64,000 bases of DNA. It comes from an uncultured Flavobacteriaceae bacterium (GTDB lineage Bacteria; Bacteroidota; Bacteroidia; Flavobacteriales; Flavobacteriaceae). Positions within the stretch are counted from its first letter, which is position 1. Each line of letters starts with the position of its first letter. The notes beneath the pieces are model-generated. The model searched no databases and had not been told where the DNA came from. It saw nothing but the letters and a program-made list of their open reading frames with translations. The stretch spans positions 963,188 to 1,027,187 of the forward strand of contig CANLQD010000003.1 of the NCBI GenBank assembly GCA_947493175.1, given 5' to 3'. Positions 17,871 to 28,800 of this stretch are shown here, piece after piece. The position numbers and the translations under genes were made by a program.

Positions 17871-19148
17871 ATGAATATAAAACAACTGCACGCCCTATTT
17901 TTAGCCCACCCCCGAGTTACTACCGATTCCCGGAACATAGAAGAACAAAGTATCTTTTTTGCACTTAAGGGTGCTAATTTTAATGGAAACCGTTATGCAA
18001 AGGAAGCGTTGGAAAAAGGTGCCGCCTATGCTGTTATAGATGAAGAGGAATTCGTTGTCGAAGACCGCACAATTCTCGTCGATGATGTGTTGAAAACGCT
18101 TCAAGCGCTCGCAACTTTTCATAGGAACCAATCAAACGCCAAGGTCATTGCTTTGACGGGCAGTAATGGTAAGACCACGACCAAAGAGCTAATTTATGCA
18201 GTGCTTTCAACGGCCTATAAAACCATTGCGACCAAGGGAAATCTCAACAACCATATCGGGGTGCCACTAAGCTTGCTCTCCATTGCCGAGGATACGGAAA
18301 TCGCCGTCATTGAAATGGGAGCCAACCACCAAAAGGAAATTGAATTTTTGGCTAGCATCGCCCAGCCCGACTTTGGGTACATCACCAACTTCGGAAAAGC
18401 CCATTTAGAGGGGTTCGGGGGCGTCGAGGGAGTTATAAAGGGCAAAAGTGAACTCTATGATTACCTATTAGCAAATAATCGGTCAGTGTTTATGAATGCC
18501 GATGACTCTGTTCAACTGGAAAAGCTAAGCAATTACATTAAAAAGTTTGGTTTTAGCACACAAAAATCGACCTACTATAAAGTTGAATTCTTGGGGGCAG
18601 ACCCATTTGTTCAATTGAAGTTCGAAGATATGGTCGTACGTACCCAGCTAATCGGAAGCTATAACTTCAGCAATTGTGCTGCAGCGGTTCTGATAGGCAA
18701 ATATTTTAGTGTTCCCCTCTCCGATATTAAAAACGCCCTGGAAGCGTACACCCCTACAAATAACCGTTCCCAAATTCTTAAAAAAAATGGGCATCATATT
18801 ATTTTGGATGCCTATAACGCCAATCCTACTAGTATGAAGGCAGCTTTAGAGAGTTTTAACAGGATGGAAGGAAAGTATAAAATCGCTTTTTTGGGAGATA
18901 TGTTCGAACTAGGGGACACTGCCGCGCTAGAACATCAGCATATGGCGGATTTTGTTTCTGGACTATCATTTGAAAATGTTTTTTTGGTAGGAACCAATTT
19001 TTACGACACCTCTACCGACTTGATGAAATTTGCGACGTTCGACGCGCTATCCGAATACCTAAGTCAAAATCAATTGCAAAAAAGTGCCATCTTGATCAAA
19101 GGATCTCGCGGCATGGCATTAGAGCGAGTGCTAGAGTTCTTGGAATGA
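17871..19148 (+). CDS. murF: UDP-N-acetylmuramoyl-tripeptide--D-alanyl-D-alanine ligase
   Basis: Cytoplasmic Mur ligase that adds D-Ala-D-Ala to the peptidoglycan precursor. The 425-residue protein has the N-terminal substrate domain (DSRNIEEQSIFFALKG near residue 20), the ATP-binding motif ALTGSNGKTTTKELI near 98-112, EMGANHQKEIE near 145 and the C-terminal domain with LDAYNANPTSMKAAL near 305. It follows gldJ in the same direction, separated by a terminator hairpin. Confidence 0.95.
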   Translation: MNIKQLHALFLAHPRVTTDSRNIEEQSIFFALKGANFNGNRYAKEALEKGAAYAVIDEEEFVVEDRTILVDDVLKTLQALATFHRNQSNAKVIALTGSNGKTTTKELIYAVLSTAYKTIATKGNLNNHIGVPLSLLSIAEDTEIAVIEMGANHQKEIEFLASIAQPDFGYITNFGKAHLEGFGGVEGVIKGKSELYDYLLANNRSVFMNADDSVQLEKLSNYIKKFGFSTQKSTYYKVEFLGADPFVQLKFEDMVVRTQLIGSYNFSNCAAAVLIGKYFSVPLSDIKNALEAYTPTNNRSQILKKNGHHIILDAYNANPTSMKAALESFNRMEGKYKIAFLGDMFELGDTAALEHQHMADFVSGLSFENVFLVGTNFYDTSTDLMKFATFDALSEYLSQNQLQKSAILIKGSRGMALERVLEFLE

Positions 19149-19185
19149 GAAGAAGCGAACTACCAACCGTTAATGAAACGACCAA

Positions 19186-20889
19186 CTATTGTATGGTCTT
19201 GGTAACGCTGCCACAGGTAAGCATCGCATCACCGTAATAAGGATTACGAATCTGTTCTTGGAAGCTGAGCCAACTGGCCCCTTTGTTACCATCGGCCATG
19301 GGACAAAACTGCACATAGATAGGTTGGTCTACATCGGTAAAATTCGAAGCTACGGCTACCATATGTTCCGATAATAGTTTAAATGCTTTTCGTTGTTGTT
19401 CCAGGTCTTCTGTACCGAACATGGTGTTTGAGGCATCTTTCATCTTTTCGATGTGGGTTTGGGTCATCGCATTCAACTCAAGACCTTGAAGACTATTCAA
19501 CTGTTCCAAAAGTTGTCCGGCATTGTATCCAGATTTTTTGGCATCGGATCTTACCAAAGCTTGCTTTACTTTGTCATATTCTTGTAATATCAATTTAAAC
19601 TTCGCCTTGACACCGTCAGTAAGATTCATGACCATTCTATTTCCTTCGAGCATTTCACCCCCTTCTTTTGGCGACATCATCGATTTCTTTCCTTGCAACT
19701 GTGCAGCCGCATCGACCGTAAATGTGCCGTTGGATACCACTTCATCACCAGCAACGAGACCATCGACCACAGAATAAGCGTTTCCGATAGCATTCCCCAA
19801 ACGAACCTCGACCATTTCAAAAATTGGTTTCGTAGGATCTGGCTTTACATAGACCAATGAACGCTTTCCTGTCCATAGCACTGCCGATTTCGGCACCGTA
19901 AGCACCTGATCCGAGAGGGTCACCTCAGCAGCTCCTTTCACGAACATCCCCGGTTTAAGGAGGCCCTCTTTATTGATTAGCGTTGCACGTACCGAAACCG
20001 TTCTCTTGGAAGGATCAAGTACAGGGTCTATAAAGGCAATTTTAGCCGTATATTCCTTCCCGTTAAAAGCGTTGGATGTGATTTTGATTTCTTCCCCTAC
20101 CTTTAGCAATGGCAATTGATTTTCATAGGCATCGAATACTGCCCAAACCGTGTAGAGATTCGATACCTTGAATAAGGGATCTCCTTGTTCATAGAAATTT
20201 CCCTCTGCTGCCATTACCTCAGTGACCGTACCCGACACATCTGCCATGATGGGAAAATTTAAGATGGGTTTGCCAGTCTTTAATACTTGATCGATCTGGG
20301 CATCCGTCAGCTTCCAAAGACCCAAGGTATTTCTTGAGGAAGCGAACAATTTTTCGTGGGTATCCTTATAGGACAACGCGGTCAACAACTTATCTTGCGC
20401 CAAGTACATATCCGGGGCATAGATTACGCCCAATTTTTTACCCTTTTTGATGTACTGCCCTACATAATTGATATCTAACTGTTCAATTCTCCCATCAAAA
20501 ATACTCGTCTGTACAGCATCTGTCTGTTCATTCGAGGTAATTTTACCGGAGAGCACCAGGGTATTCCCTTCCAAATCACCCACTCCTATCGTTGTGGTTT
20601 CAATATTGGCCAGCGCCATCGCATTATCGGTCATCTTAAACTGATGATCGGCCATTATACCCCCTTCTGCCTCCATTTTGGTCAAATCCATTCCACAGAG
20701 CGGGCAATTGCCCATTTCCTTTTGCTGTATGCTTGGGTGCATTGCACAGGTATATATTGCGGCATGTTCTAGATGGGCATCGGCCGCATGGGAAGTAGCC
20801 TCCTCGTTTCCACCTGAAAAAAGATATCCAACGAACAGTCCTATGATCAGCACCCCTATATATCCTCCATATTTTTTTACCAAGTCCAT
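19186..20889 (-). CDS. cusB: CusB-type periplasmic adaptor with heavy-metal-binding domain
   Basis: Membrane fusion protein that links a CusA-type pump to an outer-membrane channel and binds the metal, probably Cu or Ag. The 567-residue protein has one N-terminal membrane segment (residues 9-25), a heavy-metal-binding domain YTCAMHPSIQQKEMGNCPLC (residues 47-66) continuing into GMDL, then the barrel-sandwich and beta-barrel adaptor domains. The C-terminal 150 residues form a DUF3347-like helical domain that ends with a second metal-like segment (VQFCPMADGNKGASWLS). It follows the pump gene by 18 bases on the same strand. Confidence 0.88.
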   Translation of the reverse strand: MDLVKKYGGYIGVLIIGLFVGYLFSGGNEEATSHAADAHLEHAAIYTCAMHPSIQQKEMGNCPLCGMDLTKMEAEGGIMADHQFKMTDNAMALANIETTTIGVGDLEGNTLVLSGKITSNEQTDAVQTSIFDGRIEQLDINYVGQYIKKGKKLGVIYAPDMYLAQDKLLTALSYKDTHEKLFASSRNTLGLWKLTDAQIDQVLKTGKPILNFPIMADVSGTVTEVMAAEGNFYEQGDPLFKVSNLYTVWAVFDAYENQLPLLKVGEEIKITSNAFNGKEYTAKIAFIDPVLDPSKRTVSVRATLINKEGLLKPGMFVKGAAEVTLSDQVLTVPKSAVLWTGKRSLVYVKPDPTKPIFEMVEVRLGNAIGNAYSVVDGLVAGDEVVSNGTFTVDAAAQLQGKKSMMSPKEGGEMLEGNRMVMNLTDGVKAKFKLILQEYDKVKQALVRSDAKKSGYNAGQLLEQLNSLQGLELNAMTQTHIEKMKDASNTMFGTEDLEQQRKAFKLLSEHMVAVASNFTDVDQPIYVQFCPMADGNKGASWLSFQEQIRNPYYGDAMLTCGSVTKTIQ

Positions 20890-20907
20890 CCTAATTTCTT
20901 TTGCTTT

Positions 20908-23900
20908 TCATTTTTTCAAAAGGTATTCCCGCCTCCAACTATACAGTACCGGAACCACGAAGAGTGAAACCAAAGCAACCAACATACCCCCGAAAGCGGG
21001 AATGGCCATTGGTATCATAATATCGCTTCCGCGACCGGTTGATGTAAGTATGGGAAATAACGCCAAAATCGTAGTTGCCGTAGTCATGAGGCAGGGTCGA
21101 ATTCGTTTCTTACCAGCATCCAACACGGCGGTGCGCACATCCTTTACATTTGAAGCAGCATTCGTATCAAAACGTTGTTTCAAATAAGTAGCCATTACCA
21201 CACCGTCATCTGTAGCAATTCCAAAGAGCGCAATAAAACCGACCCAGACCGCCACACTTAGGTTTACCGTCCCCATATTGAAGAGGTCCCTAAAATTGAT
21301 TCCCCCTACACCGAAATTCATAAACCATTCCTGCCCGTACAACCACAACAGTATAAACCCTCCCGCAAAGGCAACCACCACTCCAGAAAACACCATGAGG
21401 GATATGGATAGCGAGCGAAACTGCAAATACAAGATCAGCAGAATTACCAATAACACTAAAGGTACCACAAAAGTCAATGTCTTCTCGGCATGCAATTGGT
21501 TTTCATAGGTTCCCGCAAACGAATAACTAATTCCATTCGGTACTTTCAACGTACCATTTTGAAGACTTTCCTCTATAGCGGCTTTCGCATTTTCAACCAC
21601 TTCGACCTCAGCGAATCCAGGGGCCTTATCGAACAACACATAACCAACCAAAAAACTGTCCTCACTTTTAATCGCTTGCGGCCCCTTTTCATATCTTATG
21701 GATACCAACTCACTAATGGGGATAGCCACTTCATCTTGAGACTGCAGATATATTTGATCCAAGTCCTCGGGTGTTCCCCGAAGCTCCCTAGGGTATCGCA
21801 CACGCACCCCATAGCGTTCCCTCCCTTCTACGGTCTCGGTCAGCACCTTACCGCCCACAGCCACTTCAAGCACTTCCTGAACATCGGTAATGGAGATTCC
21901 ATAACGGGCGATTTTGCTACGGTCGATATCCATCAAAAGATAGGGTTTACCAATAATACGATCAGCAAATACAGCCTCCTTTTTAACCCCATCTACCCCC
22001 TTTAAAAGCGCTTCCAACTGCAATCCGAAAGCTTCGATCTCCTTTAAATTCTGTCCTTTGACCTTAACACCCATTGGTGCGCGCATTCCGGTCTGCAGCA
22101 TTACCAATCGCGTCTCTATGGGTTGTAGTTTTGGGGCAGAAGTTACCCCCGGCAAACGAGTGGCAAAAGCTACTGCTTCCCAGATGTCTTCTTTGTTGTT
22201 TATCTGGGGGCGCCAATTTCTATAATACTCTCCTCCCTTCTCTTCGATAAGGTCATCGGAATTAGCGCCACTACCCGAAGAAACGAATTCCCCGGTGTTC
22301 GTCTCAAACTGTCCGTCTTTGTTCGCTTTGAACTCTTTGGGCTTTCCCGTTTCGTCAAGAATGTATTCGGGTTTATAGATAATTACATTCTCGTACATCG
22401 ATAATGGGGCGGGATCCAAAGCGGAAGCCACCCTACCCGCTTTACCTACTACGGTCTCTATTTCAGGGATTTGTGCTACGGCCATATCCAATTGGGCCAA
22501 AACACGTTTGTTCTCACTGGTTCCTGCATGTGGCATTGAACTGGGCATCAATAAATAGGAGCCTTCATCAAGAGATGGCATGAACTCTTTTCCCATATTC
22601 AACATGATTACAAACCCAAAGAGCATCAGGGCTATCGGGATACTTAAAAAACGAATTTTATGCTCCAAAGCCCATACCAACATACTTTCATAGTGGTTTT
22701 TAAATAGAAGGATGAGCCCCAGCACAAGAAAACAGACAAATGCTACGAATAAAAGGTTTACGAATACCCCATTTCCATAACCAAGAGGTCGCCAATAGTA
22801 CCCTAACAACAGTACGATGGAAAGTACGCTCCAATATAATTGAAAACGGTTCTCGAATATCTTTGAAATGATCCCGAATGTTCCCAGGATACCTATAACC
22901 CCATATCCTACGAGCACCAAGCCTAAAAAATTTCCGGAAAAGAGTATGGCCCCACCAATTAGTACCAAGAGGCCCTTTATGATGCTTTTAAAAGTTCGCT
23001 TGATCGTACTTTTTTGAAACAACTGTGCTGCCAATGGGGGAATCAAAAACAAGGCTACTATCATAGAAGCGGTCAGAGCTGCAGTTTTGGTAAAGGCCAA
23101 AGGGGTGAACAACTTGCCCTCGGCCCCTGTCAAGGTGAAAACGGGAATAAAGCTGATAATCGTTGTTAATCCCGCAGTTAAAATAGCACCGGAGACCTCG
23201 GTGGTGGCCTCATAGACCACTTCGTTAATAGGCCTTTTAGCACTATTGGAATCCAGGTGACGAATGATATTCTCGGAAAGAATAATTCCCATATCGACCA
23301 TCGTTCCTATAGCAATGGCGATACCGGACAAGGCCACAATATTGGCATCGACCCTGAATAGCTTCATTGCGATGAAAACCATTAAGATAGCGATTGGCAT
23401 TAAACTGGAGATCAAGAACGAAATACGAAGATTAAACAACAGTACGATTACCACCAAAATGGTTATCAACAGTTCAAAAGTGAGCGCATCACCCAAGGTG
23501 CCCAAAGTCTCCTTAATCAATGTTGATCGATCATAAAAGGGCACGATAGTAAGTTGGGACGTTCGGCCATCTTTTAATAATTTGGATGGCAATGCAGGTG
23601 TCACTTCCCTTATTTTTTCCTTGACACTTTCGATGGTCTGCATAGGATTGGCTCCGAATCGTGATACGACCACCCCACCGACCACTTCGGCTCCTTCTTT
23701 GTCTAGGATACCCCGTCTTTCAGCAGGGCCCAAAGACACATTGGCAATATCGCTTACACGTATCGGGGTAAAGTTTTCGGTTCGCACCTCGGCATTTTCA
23801 ATATCCTCGATATTCTTGACATACCCCAAGCCTCGAACAAAGTACTCGGCTTGGTTGATTTCCAAGGTTTTTGCCCCTACATCCTTATTGCTTTCACGAA

Positions 23901-24582
23901 CCGCTTGCACGACCTGGGGAAGCGTTACGGCATATTGGCGCATTAACTCGGGATCTACATCGATTTGGTATTCCTGCACATACCCCCCAATAGAAGCCAC
24001 TTCAGAAACCCCTTTGGCCGAAGCGAGGGCATTTTTTACATAAAAATCCTGTACGCTTCGTATTTCGTGCAAATCCCATCCTCCGGTTACCTTACCTTCT
24101 GCATCCCTTCCTTCCAAGGTGTACCAAAACAATTGCCCCAAGGCAGTGGCGTCGGGGCCAAGGGTAGGTCGCACGTCATCGGGCAGCAAATCAGTAGGAA
24201 GTGCGCTTAACCTTTCCAACAAACGACTACGTGCCCAGTAGAAATCAACTTCTTCTTCAAAAATGACGTAAATACTCGAAAAACCGAACATAGATGCGCT
24301 GCGTACGGTCTTGATTCCGGGAACACCCAATAAATTAGAGCTTAGAGGATATGTAATCTGGTCTTCTACATCTTGGGGAGACTGCCCATCCCACTGCGTG
24401 TATACAATTTGTTGGTTCTCTCCTATATCAGGGATCGCATCAACAGCAATGGGGTTTCGGGGTAAAAGCCCCCCTCCCAAATCAAACGGGGAATGAAGGC
24501 TTCCCCATGCTAAAAAGAGCACCAGCAACACGAATGCCACCAACTTATTTTCAATTAAAAATTTAATGCTCCTATTCAGCAT
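20908..24582 (-). CDS. cusA: CusA/CzcA family heavy-metal RND efflux pump
   Basis: Inner-membrane proton-driven pump that exports metal ions across the envelope. The 1224-residue protein has the RND arrangement of twelve membrane segments and two large periplasmic loops. Proton-relay residues lie in SGIAIAIGTMVDMGIILSEN, and GFIALFGIATDDGVVM marks the second half. It is longer than CusA of proteobacteria because of a block of extra hydrophobic segments around residues 520-640, a form I associate with Bacteroidota. The adaptor gene follows; no outer-membrane CusC-type gene or metal sensor is next to it. Confidence 0.92.
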   Translation of the reverse strand: MLNRSIKFLIENKLVAFVLLVLFLAWGSLHSPFDLGGGLLPRNPIAVDAIPDIGENQQIVYTQWDGQSPQDVEDQITYPLSSNLLGVPGIKTVRSASMFGFSSIYVIFEEEVDFYWARSRLLERLSALPTDLLPDDVRPTLGPDATALGQLFWYTLEGRDAEGKVTGGWDLHEIRSVQDFYVKNALASAKGVSEVASIGGYVQEYQIDVDPELMRQYAVTLPQVVQAVRESNKDVGAKTLEINQAEYFVRGLGYVKNIEDIENAEVRTENFTPIRVSDIANVSLGPAERRGILDKEGAEVVGGVVVSRFGANPMQTIESVKEKIREVTPALPSKLLKDGRTSQLTIVPFYDRSTLIKETLGTLGDALTFELLITILVVIVLLFNLRISFLISSLMPIAILMVFIAMKLFRVDANIVALSGIAIAIGTMVDMGIILSENIIRHLDSNSAKRPINEVVYEATTEVSGAILTAGLTTIISFIPVFTLTGAEGKLFTPLAFTKTAALTASMIVALFLIPPLAAQLFQKSTIKRTFKSIIKGLLVLIGGAILFSGNFLGLVLVGYGVIGILGTFGIISKIFENRFQLYWSVLSIVLLLGYYWRPLGYGNGVFVNLLFVAFVCFLVLGLILLFKNHYESMLVWALEHKIRFLSIPIALMLFGFVIMLNMGKEFMPSLDEGSYLLMPSSMPHAGTSENKRVLAQLDMAVAQIPEIETVVGKAGRVASALDPAPLSMYENVIIYKPEYILDETGKPKEFKANKDGQFETNTGEFVSSGSGANSDDLIEEKGGEYYRNWRPQINNKEDIWEAVAFATRLPGVTSAPKLQPIETRLVMLQTGMRAPMGVKVKGQNLKEIEAFGLQLEALLKGVDGVKKEAVFADRIIGKPYLLMDIDRSKIARYGISITDVQEVLEVAVGGKVLTETVEGRERYGVRVRYPRELRGTPEDLDQIYLQSQDEVAIPISELVSIRYEKGPQAIKSEDSFLVGYVLFDKAPGFAEVEVVENAKAAIEESLQNGTLKVPNGISYSFAGTYENQLHAEKTLTFVVPLVLLVILLILYLQFRSLSISLMVFSGVVVAFAGGFILLWLYGQEWFMNFGVGGINFRDLFNMGTVNLSVAVWVGFIALFGIATDDGVVMATYLKQRFDTNAASNVKDVRTAVLDAGKKRIRPCLMTTATTILALFPILTSTGRGSDIMIPMAIPAFGGMLVALVSLFVVPVLYSWRREYLLKK

Positions 24583-24688
24583 AGATCGCTTTAAAAAAGT
24601 CGTTACCGTTCATCGATAAACTCCCGTAAATCCTAACGCTCAAAAGTACTAAATGATTGTAGGTCGAACAGAACTATTTTTGTATCGG

Positions 24689-24696
24689 CAAAGGTA
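24689..24696 (-). promoter_or_regulatory. possible -7 box upstream of cusA
   Basis: The minus strand reads TACCTTTG followed by C, a good match to the Bacteroidota -7 box, about 107 bases before the cusA start. A TTG lies 15 bases further upstream, closer than usual. Confidence 0.35.
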
Positions 24697-24853
24697 AGAT
24701 AGAATTTGACACAATCGGATGACAGAAGTCATTGCTATGCTTTTCAAGAAGCTACCTTATCTATAACCACTGATACTAGGAATCTATTCCCGAGAACACC
24801 TGTGAAATAAAAGGCTCCGAAGAATTGGAGGAGTCAATTACCTTAATGTCAAG

Positions 24854-24928
24854 TGGGTCATATTGGATTCGAACCAATGACCTCTGCCCTGTCAAGGCAG
24901 CGCTCTAAACCAACTGAGCTAATGACCC
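24854..24928 (-). tRNA. tRNA-Val (anticodon GAC)
   Basis: A complete 75-base cloverleaf on the minus strand. The acceptor stem GGGTCAT pairs with ATGACCC, the D-arm is GCTC/GAGC, the anticodon stem CTGCC/GGCAG encloses the loop TTGACAG with anticodon GAC, and the T-arm ATTGG/CCAAT encloses TTCGAAT. The discriminator is A and the CCA end is not encoded. It is alone between cusA and the DinB-like gene. Confidence 0.95.
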
Positions 24929-25118
24929 TTAAATCGAGGGCAAAAATAACCAAAAGATTGTATTTACCCTATGAACCTATTTAAACTTTTTCGATTTGCT
25001 AAAAAATGACGATTTTCAGCACGGTTTTGTCTTTTTCCTTCTGTAGCCCTACTTTGCTTCCTAGAACCTGTTTAGAAGTTTGAGACTTAGCAAAATATTG
25101 CCCCTTAAATGCCCCATT

Positions 25119-25661
25119 TTACCAAGTATACTCTGGAGGTTGTATCCCATTCATTCGCAAATAAAGATTTGCCTTGGCCCTATGGTTCGTTATATGGTCT
25201 TGTACATAAAAAAGAGCGAAAGCCCTACTCACTTCATTACCGCTATGATACATAACGCACAACTCATCCAATTGCTCCTGTTCGATTGTTTCGATGACTT
25301 TGGCCGTATACTCAAAGCTATTTTTAAGCATTGCTATGATTTCATCCTTTCGCATTTCAGAAGCTTTGGGGGTACTCGGTTCAACTTTCATGCCTAGTAC
25401 GTAGCGTTTGGTAAGCAATTCAGACGCCGCGGCAATATGTACCATTTGTTCCGCAAAACTCTTACTGATCTCGGTAGGCCGGTAGGAATATAAATCTTCT
25501 GGCATGGCCTCGGCGACCGCAATGCAGTGTTCGCCGGCTTCTCTCCAGACCGGTGCATACATTTTGCTAAAATCCGTCTTAGGGACTTCCTCGGTTTGGG
25601 CGTTTAAAACAATTGTTGCCAAGAGCGCAACTAAACAGCAAATACGTTTTCTGTACATCAT
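25119..25661 (-). CDS. exported DinB-family protein
   Basis: A four-helix-bundle protein of the DinB/YfiT superfamily, about 180 residues, with a signal peptide (RKRICCLVALLATIVLNAQ). Helices carry possible metal-ligand histidines in QMVHIAAASELL and YVQDHITNHRAKANLYLRMN; the family is metal-binding and often acts as a thiol-dependent transferase, but no activity can be assigned. Two adjacent ATG codons (25661 and 25658) start the protein; the longer frame to 25682 adds residues that do not fit a signal peptide. Confidence 0.8.
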   Translation of the reverse strand: MMYRKRICCLVALLATIVLNAQTEEVPKTDFSKMYAPVWREAGEHCIAVAEAMPEDLYSYRPTEISKSFAEQMVHIAAASELLTKRYVLGMKVEPSTPKASEMRKDEIIAMLKNSFEYTAKVIETIEQEQLDELCVMYHSGNEVSRAFALFYVQDHITNHRAKANLYLRMNGIQPPEYTW

Positions 25662-25823
25662 TTCTTTTAAGTGGGCCAACAACCAATAGTATCCAAGGAA
25701 ACAGAAGCGCCATTACCCTTCCTGTATATTCTCAAAATTAGAACATAAATCTTCAATCCTATAGAACCTCTGCCATTAAAACTCAAAAAAATGTATCTTT
25801 AAAAGAACAAACTACCAACTTCT

Positions 25824-28800
25824 ATGCGACTCAAGGTCTATCTGTTTGTTTGTATCGGAACCTTTTTTGCCTCCTGTTCGTTGAACGCTCCGGAAGAGGT
25901 AATGCTTGCCTATCAAGAACTACCGGAAACCGTTGATTTCAACTTTCATGTAAAGCCGATTTTATCTGATCGCTGTTACAACTGCCACGGACCTGATGCC
26001 AATACCAGAAAGGCCAATTTGCGACTCGATTTGGAAGCGGAGGCCTTTAAACGACTTTCCAATGGCAACCATGCCTTTGTAGCCGGCAAACCTGGAAAAA
26101 GCGAAAGTATCAATCGTATTTTAAGCGATGACCCCGAACAAGTAATGCCGCCTCCAGAATCGAACTTGACCTTGACGGCAAAAGAAAAGGCTACAATCAT
26201 CAAATGGATAGAGCAAGGCGCCGAGTGGAAAGCACATTGGGCCTTTGCAAAACCTGAAAAACCAATTGTTCCAGAGCCGGCAAACAACGAATGGCCTGTT
26301 CAAAATGAGATAGACTTATACGTACAACAACAGTTAAAGCAACAGGGGTTTCAACCATCCCCGGAAGCTTCTAAAGAGCGTTTGCTGCGAAGGGTATCGA
26401 TGGATTTGACCGGTCTACCCCCCACCTTGGAACAAATCGACGCTTTTCTGAAGGACTCAAATTCCGACGCCTATGAAAAAATCGTAGACCGGCTATTGGC
26501 CACTGATGCCCATGCCGAACGACTCGCATTGGACTGGATGGACATTTCGCGCTATGCGGATTCGCACGGGCTCCATGCCGATGGATGGCGATTGATGTGG
26601 CCTTGGCGCGATTGGGTCATCAACGCCTTTAAGCAAAACATGTCCTATGACCAATTCGTGACATGGCAATTGGCCGGAGACCTGCTTCCCAATGCAACCA
26701 AAGAGCAAAAATTGGCTACCGCTTTTAATCGCAATCACCCCATGACCGCGGAAGGAGGTGCTATCGAAGAGGAATTTCGCCTGAACTATGTTTGGGACCG
26801 TACCGAGACCGTCGGTACCGCACTCTTAGGACTCACTATTGCCTGCGCCCGATGCCATGATCATAAATTCGACCCCATTTCCCAAAAAGATTACTATCAA
26901 ATGACCGCCTTTTTCAACAATGTGAAGGAATTGGGAATGACCGGCGATGATGGCAATTATGGCCCGATGCTTGCGCTGCCCGACCCCGAAACCGAGGAGA
27001 AATTACAGACCCTTGATCAAACCATACAACAGAAATCGGCACAGCTACAGCTGACCAAAAAGGAGCTAAAAGACCTCGACACTTATATTAAAAAGTTGCC
27101 CGGAAATGTCAAAAAAAAGGGACTCCTAGGACATTATCCCTTGGAAAAATTGACTTCTAGAGGCGGTAAGGAAAAAGGATATGTGGTAGATGGCAAAACC
27201 TCTGTCACCACCAAGGAATCCCCGTTAATAGTTGACGGTAAAAAGGGAAGAGCCCTTCAACTTACCGGTGAATATGATGAAATTTACCTAAAAAAGGTTC
27301 CGAATTTTGAATGGACCGACCAGTTCTCTGCGGGCCTTTGGATGCAAACTACCAAACGAGAAGCAGGAAAGACACAGACCTTGTTGGGAACTTCGGGAAA
27401 TAAAAACAACTTTTGGAGGGGTTGGGACTTTTATCTGGATAGTTTGAATCGTTTGAATGCCCGATTGATCCATTCATTACCGCATAACTACATACAGTTG
27501 CAATCCAAAGACTCTATTCCGACAGGACAATGGCGCCATGTCGCCTTTACCTACGATGGCTCCGGGAAGGCTAGCGGCCTTACCCTTTATATCAACGGAA
27601 GGGAGTGTGCGACCGAAGTAAAATACGATCGTCTCTACAAATCGATACAGACTATTACTCCGGGAACCCATGAATTGACTAATACACCAGTGGCAGTAGG
27701 CAAGAGTTATAGGGCCTTTACGGGTGAAAATGGCATTTTCCTCGGAAAGCTGGATGAAATCTACCTCTACTCCCGAACCCTGACTCCCTTAGAAATACTT
27801 TATTTGGCCAAAGAAGATGATTACCCGGAAAATCCAGATGACAGTTGGGCATCGGATTATTGGGTAAGCCAGTCCCCGGAGGTACAGGTCCTTGAAAAAG
27901 AATTAAAACGCTTAAGAAGCAAATGGATGGCACACATGACTCCAGTAATGGAGGTTATGGTGATGGAAGAAATGCCCACTAAAAGGCCCGCCTTTGCCTA
28001 TGATCGTGGCGACTATACACAACCCATTTATGAAGTGGATGCCAATACTCCCAAAGTATTACCTGCTTTTTTGGAAAACTACCCCCAAAATAGGCTGGGG
28101 CTTTCCCAATGGATTTTCTCCGAAGAAAACCCTCTGACCGCAAGGGTTACCGTAAATCGTTACTGGCAAATGCTTTTTGGCAAGGGTCTTGTAGACACCC
28201 CTCAAGATTTTGGGGTTCAAGGTGCCTTGCCATCGCATCCGCAATTAATAGACTGGTTGGCGACTTCTTTTGTGAAAAGCGGTTGGGACGTAAAAGCCCT
28301 TCTAAAAACAATGGTGATGTCGCACACCTATCGCCAGTCATCGCAGATTTCACCAAAGCTTCAGGAAGAAGACCCTAACAATCAGCACCTTGCCCGCAGC
28401 AATAGCTATCGATTACCCGCCGAGATGATACGGGACAATGCCTTGGCAGCAAGTGGATTGTTGGTTCAGCATGTTGGCGGAAAAAGTGTACGGCCCTACC
28501 AGCCTGGAAACCTATGGATCGAGAAAAATAGCTTCTCGCATAAGTTATTAAAATACAAAGAATCGGAAGGTGACAGCCTGTATCGCCGAGGCCTCTATAC
28601 CTTTATCCGGCGCACATCGCCCCATCCGGCAATGACCGCTTTCGATACCCCGTCCCGAGAAGTGTGTACGGTCAAAAGAGAGAATACGAACACTCCCTTA
28701 CAAGCTTTGGTTTTAATGAACGACACACAGTTTGTGGAAGCCTCGCGGGTACTGGCCGAACGAATGCAAAAAGAAGGTGGGGGCACGTTGGAAGATCAAA

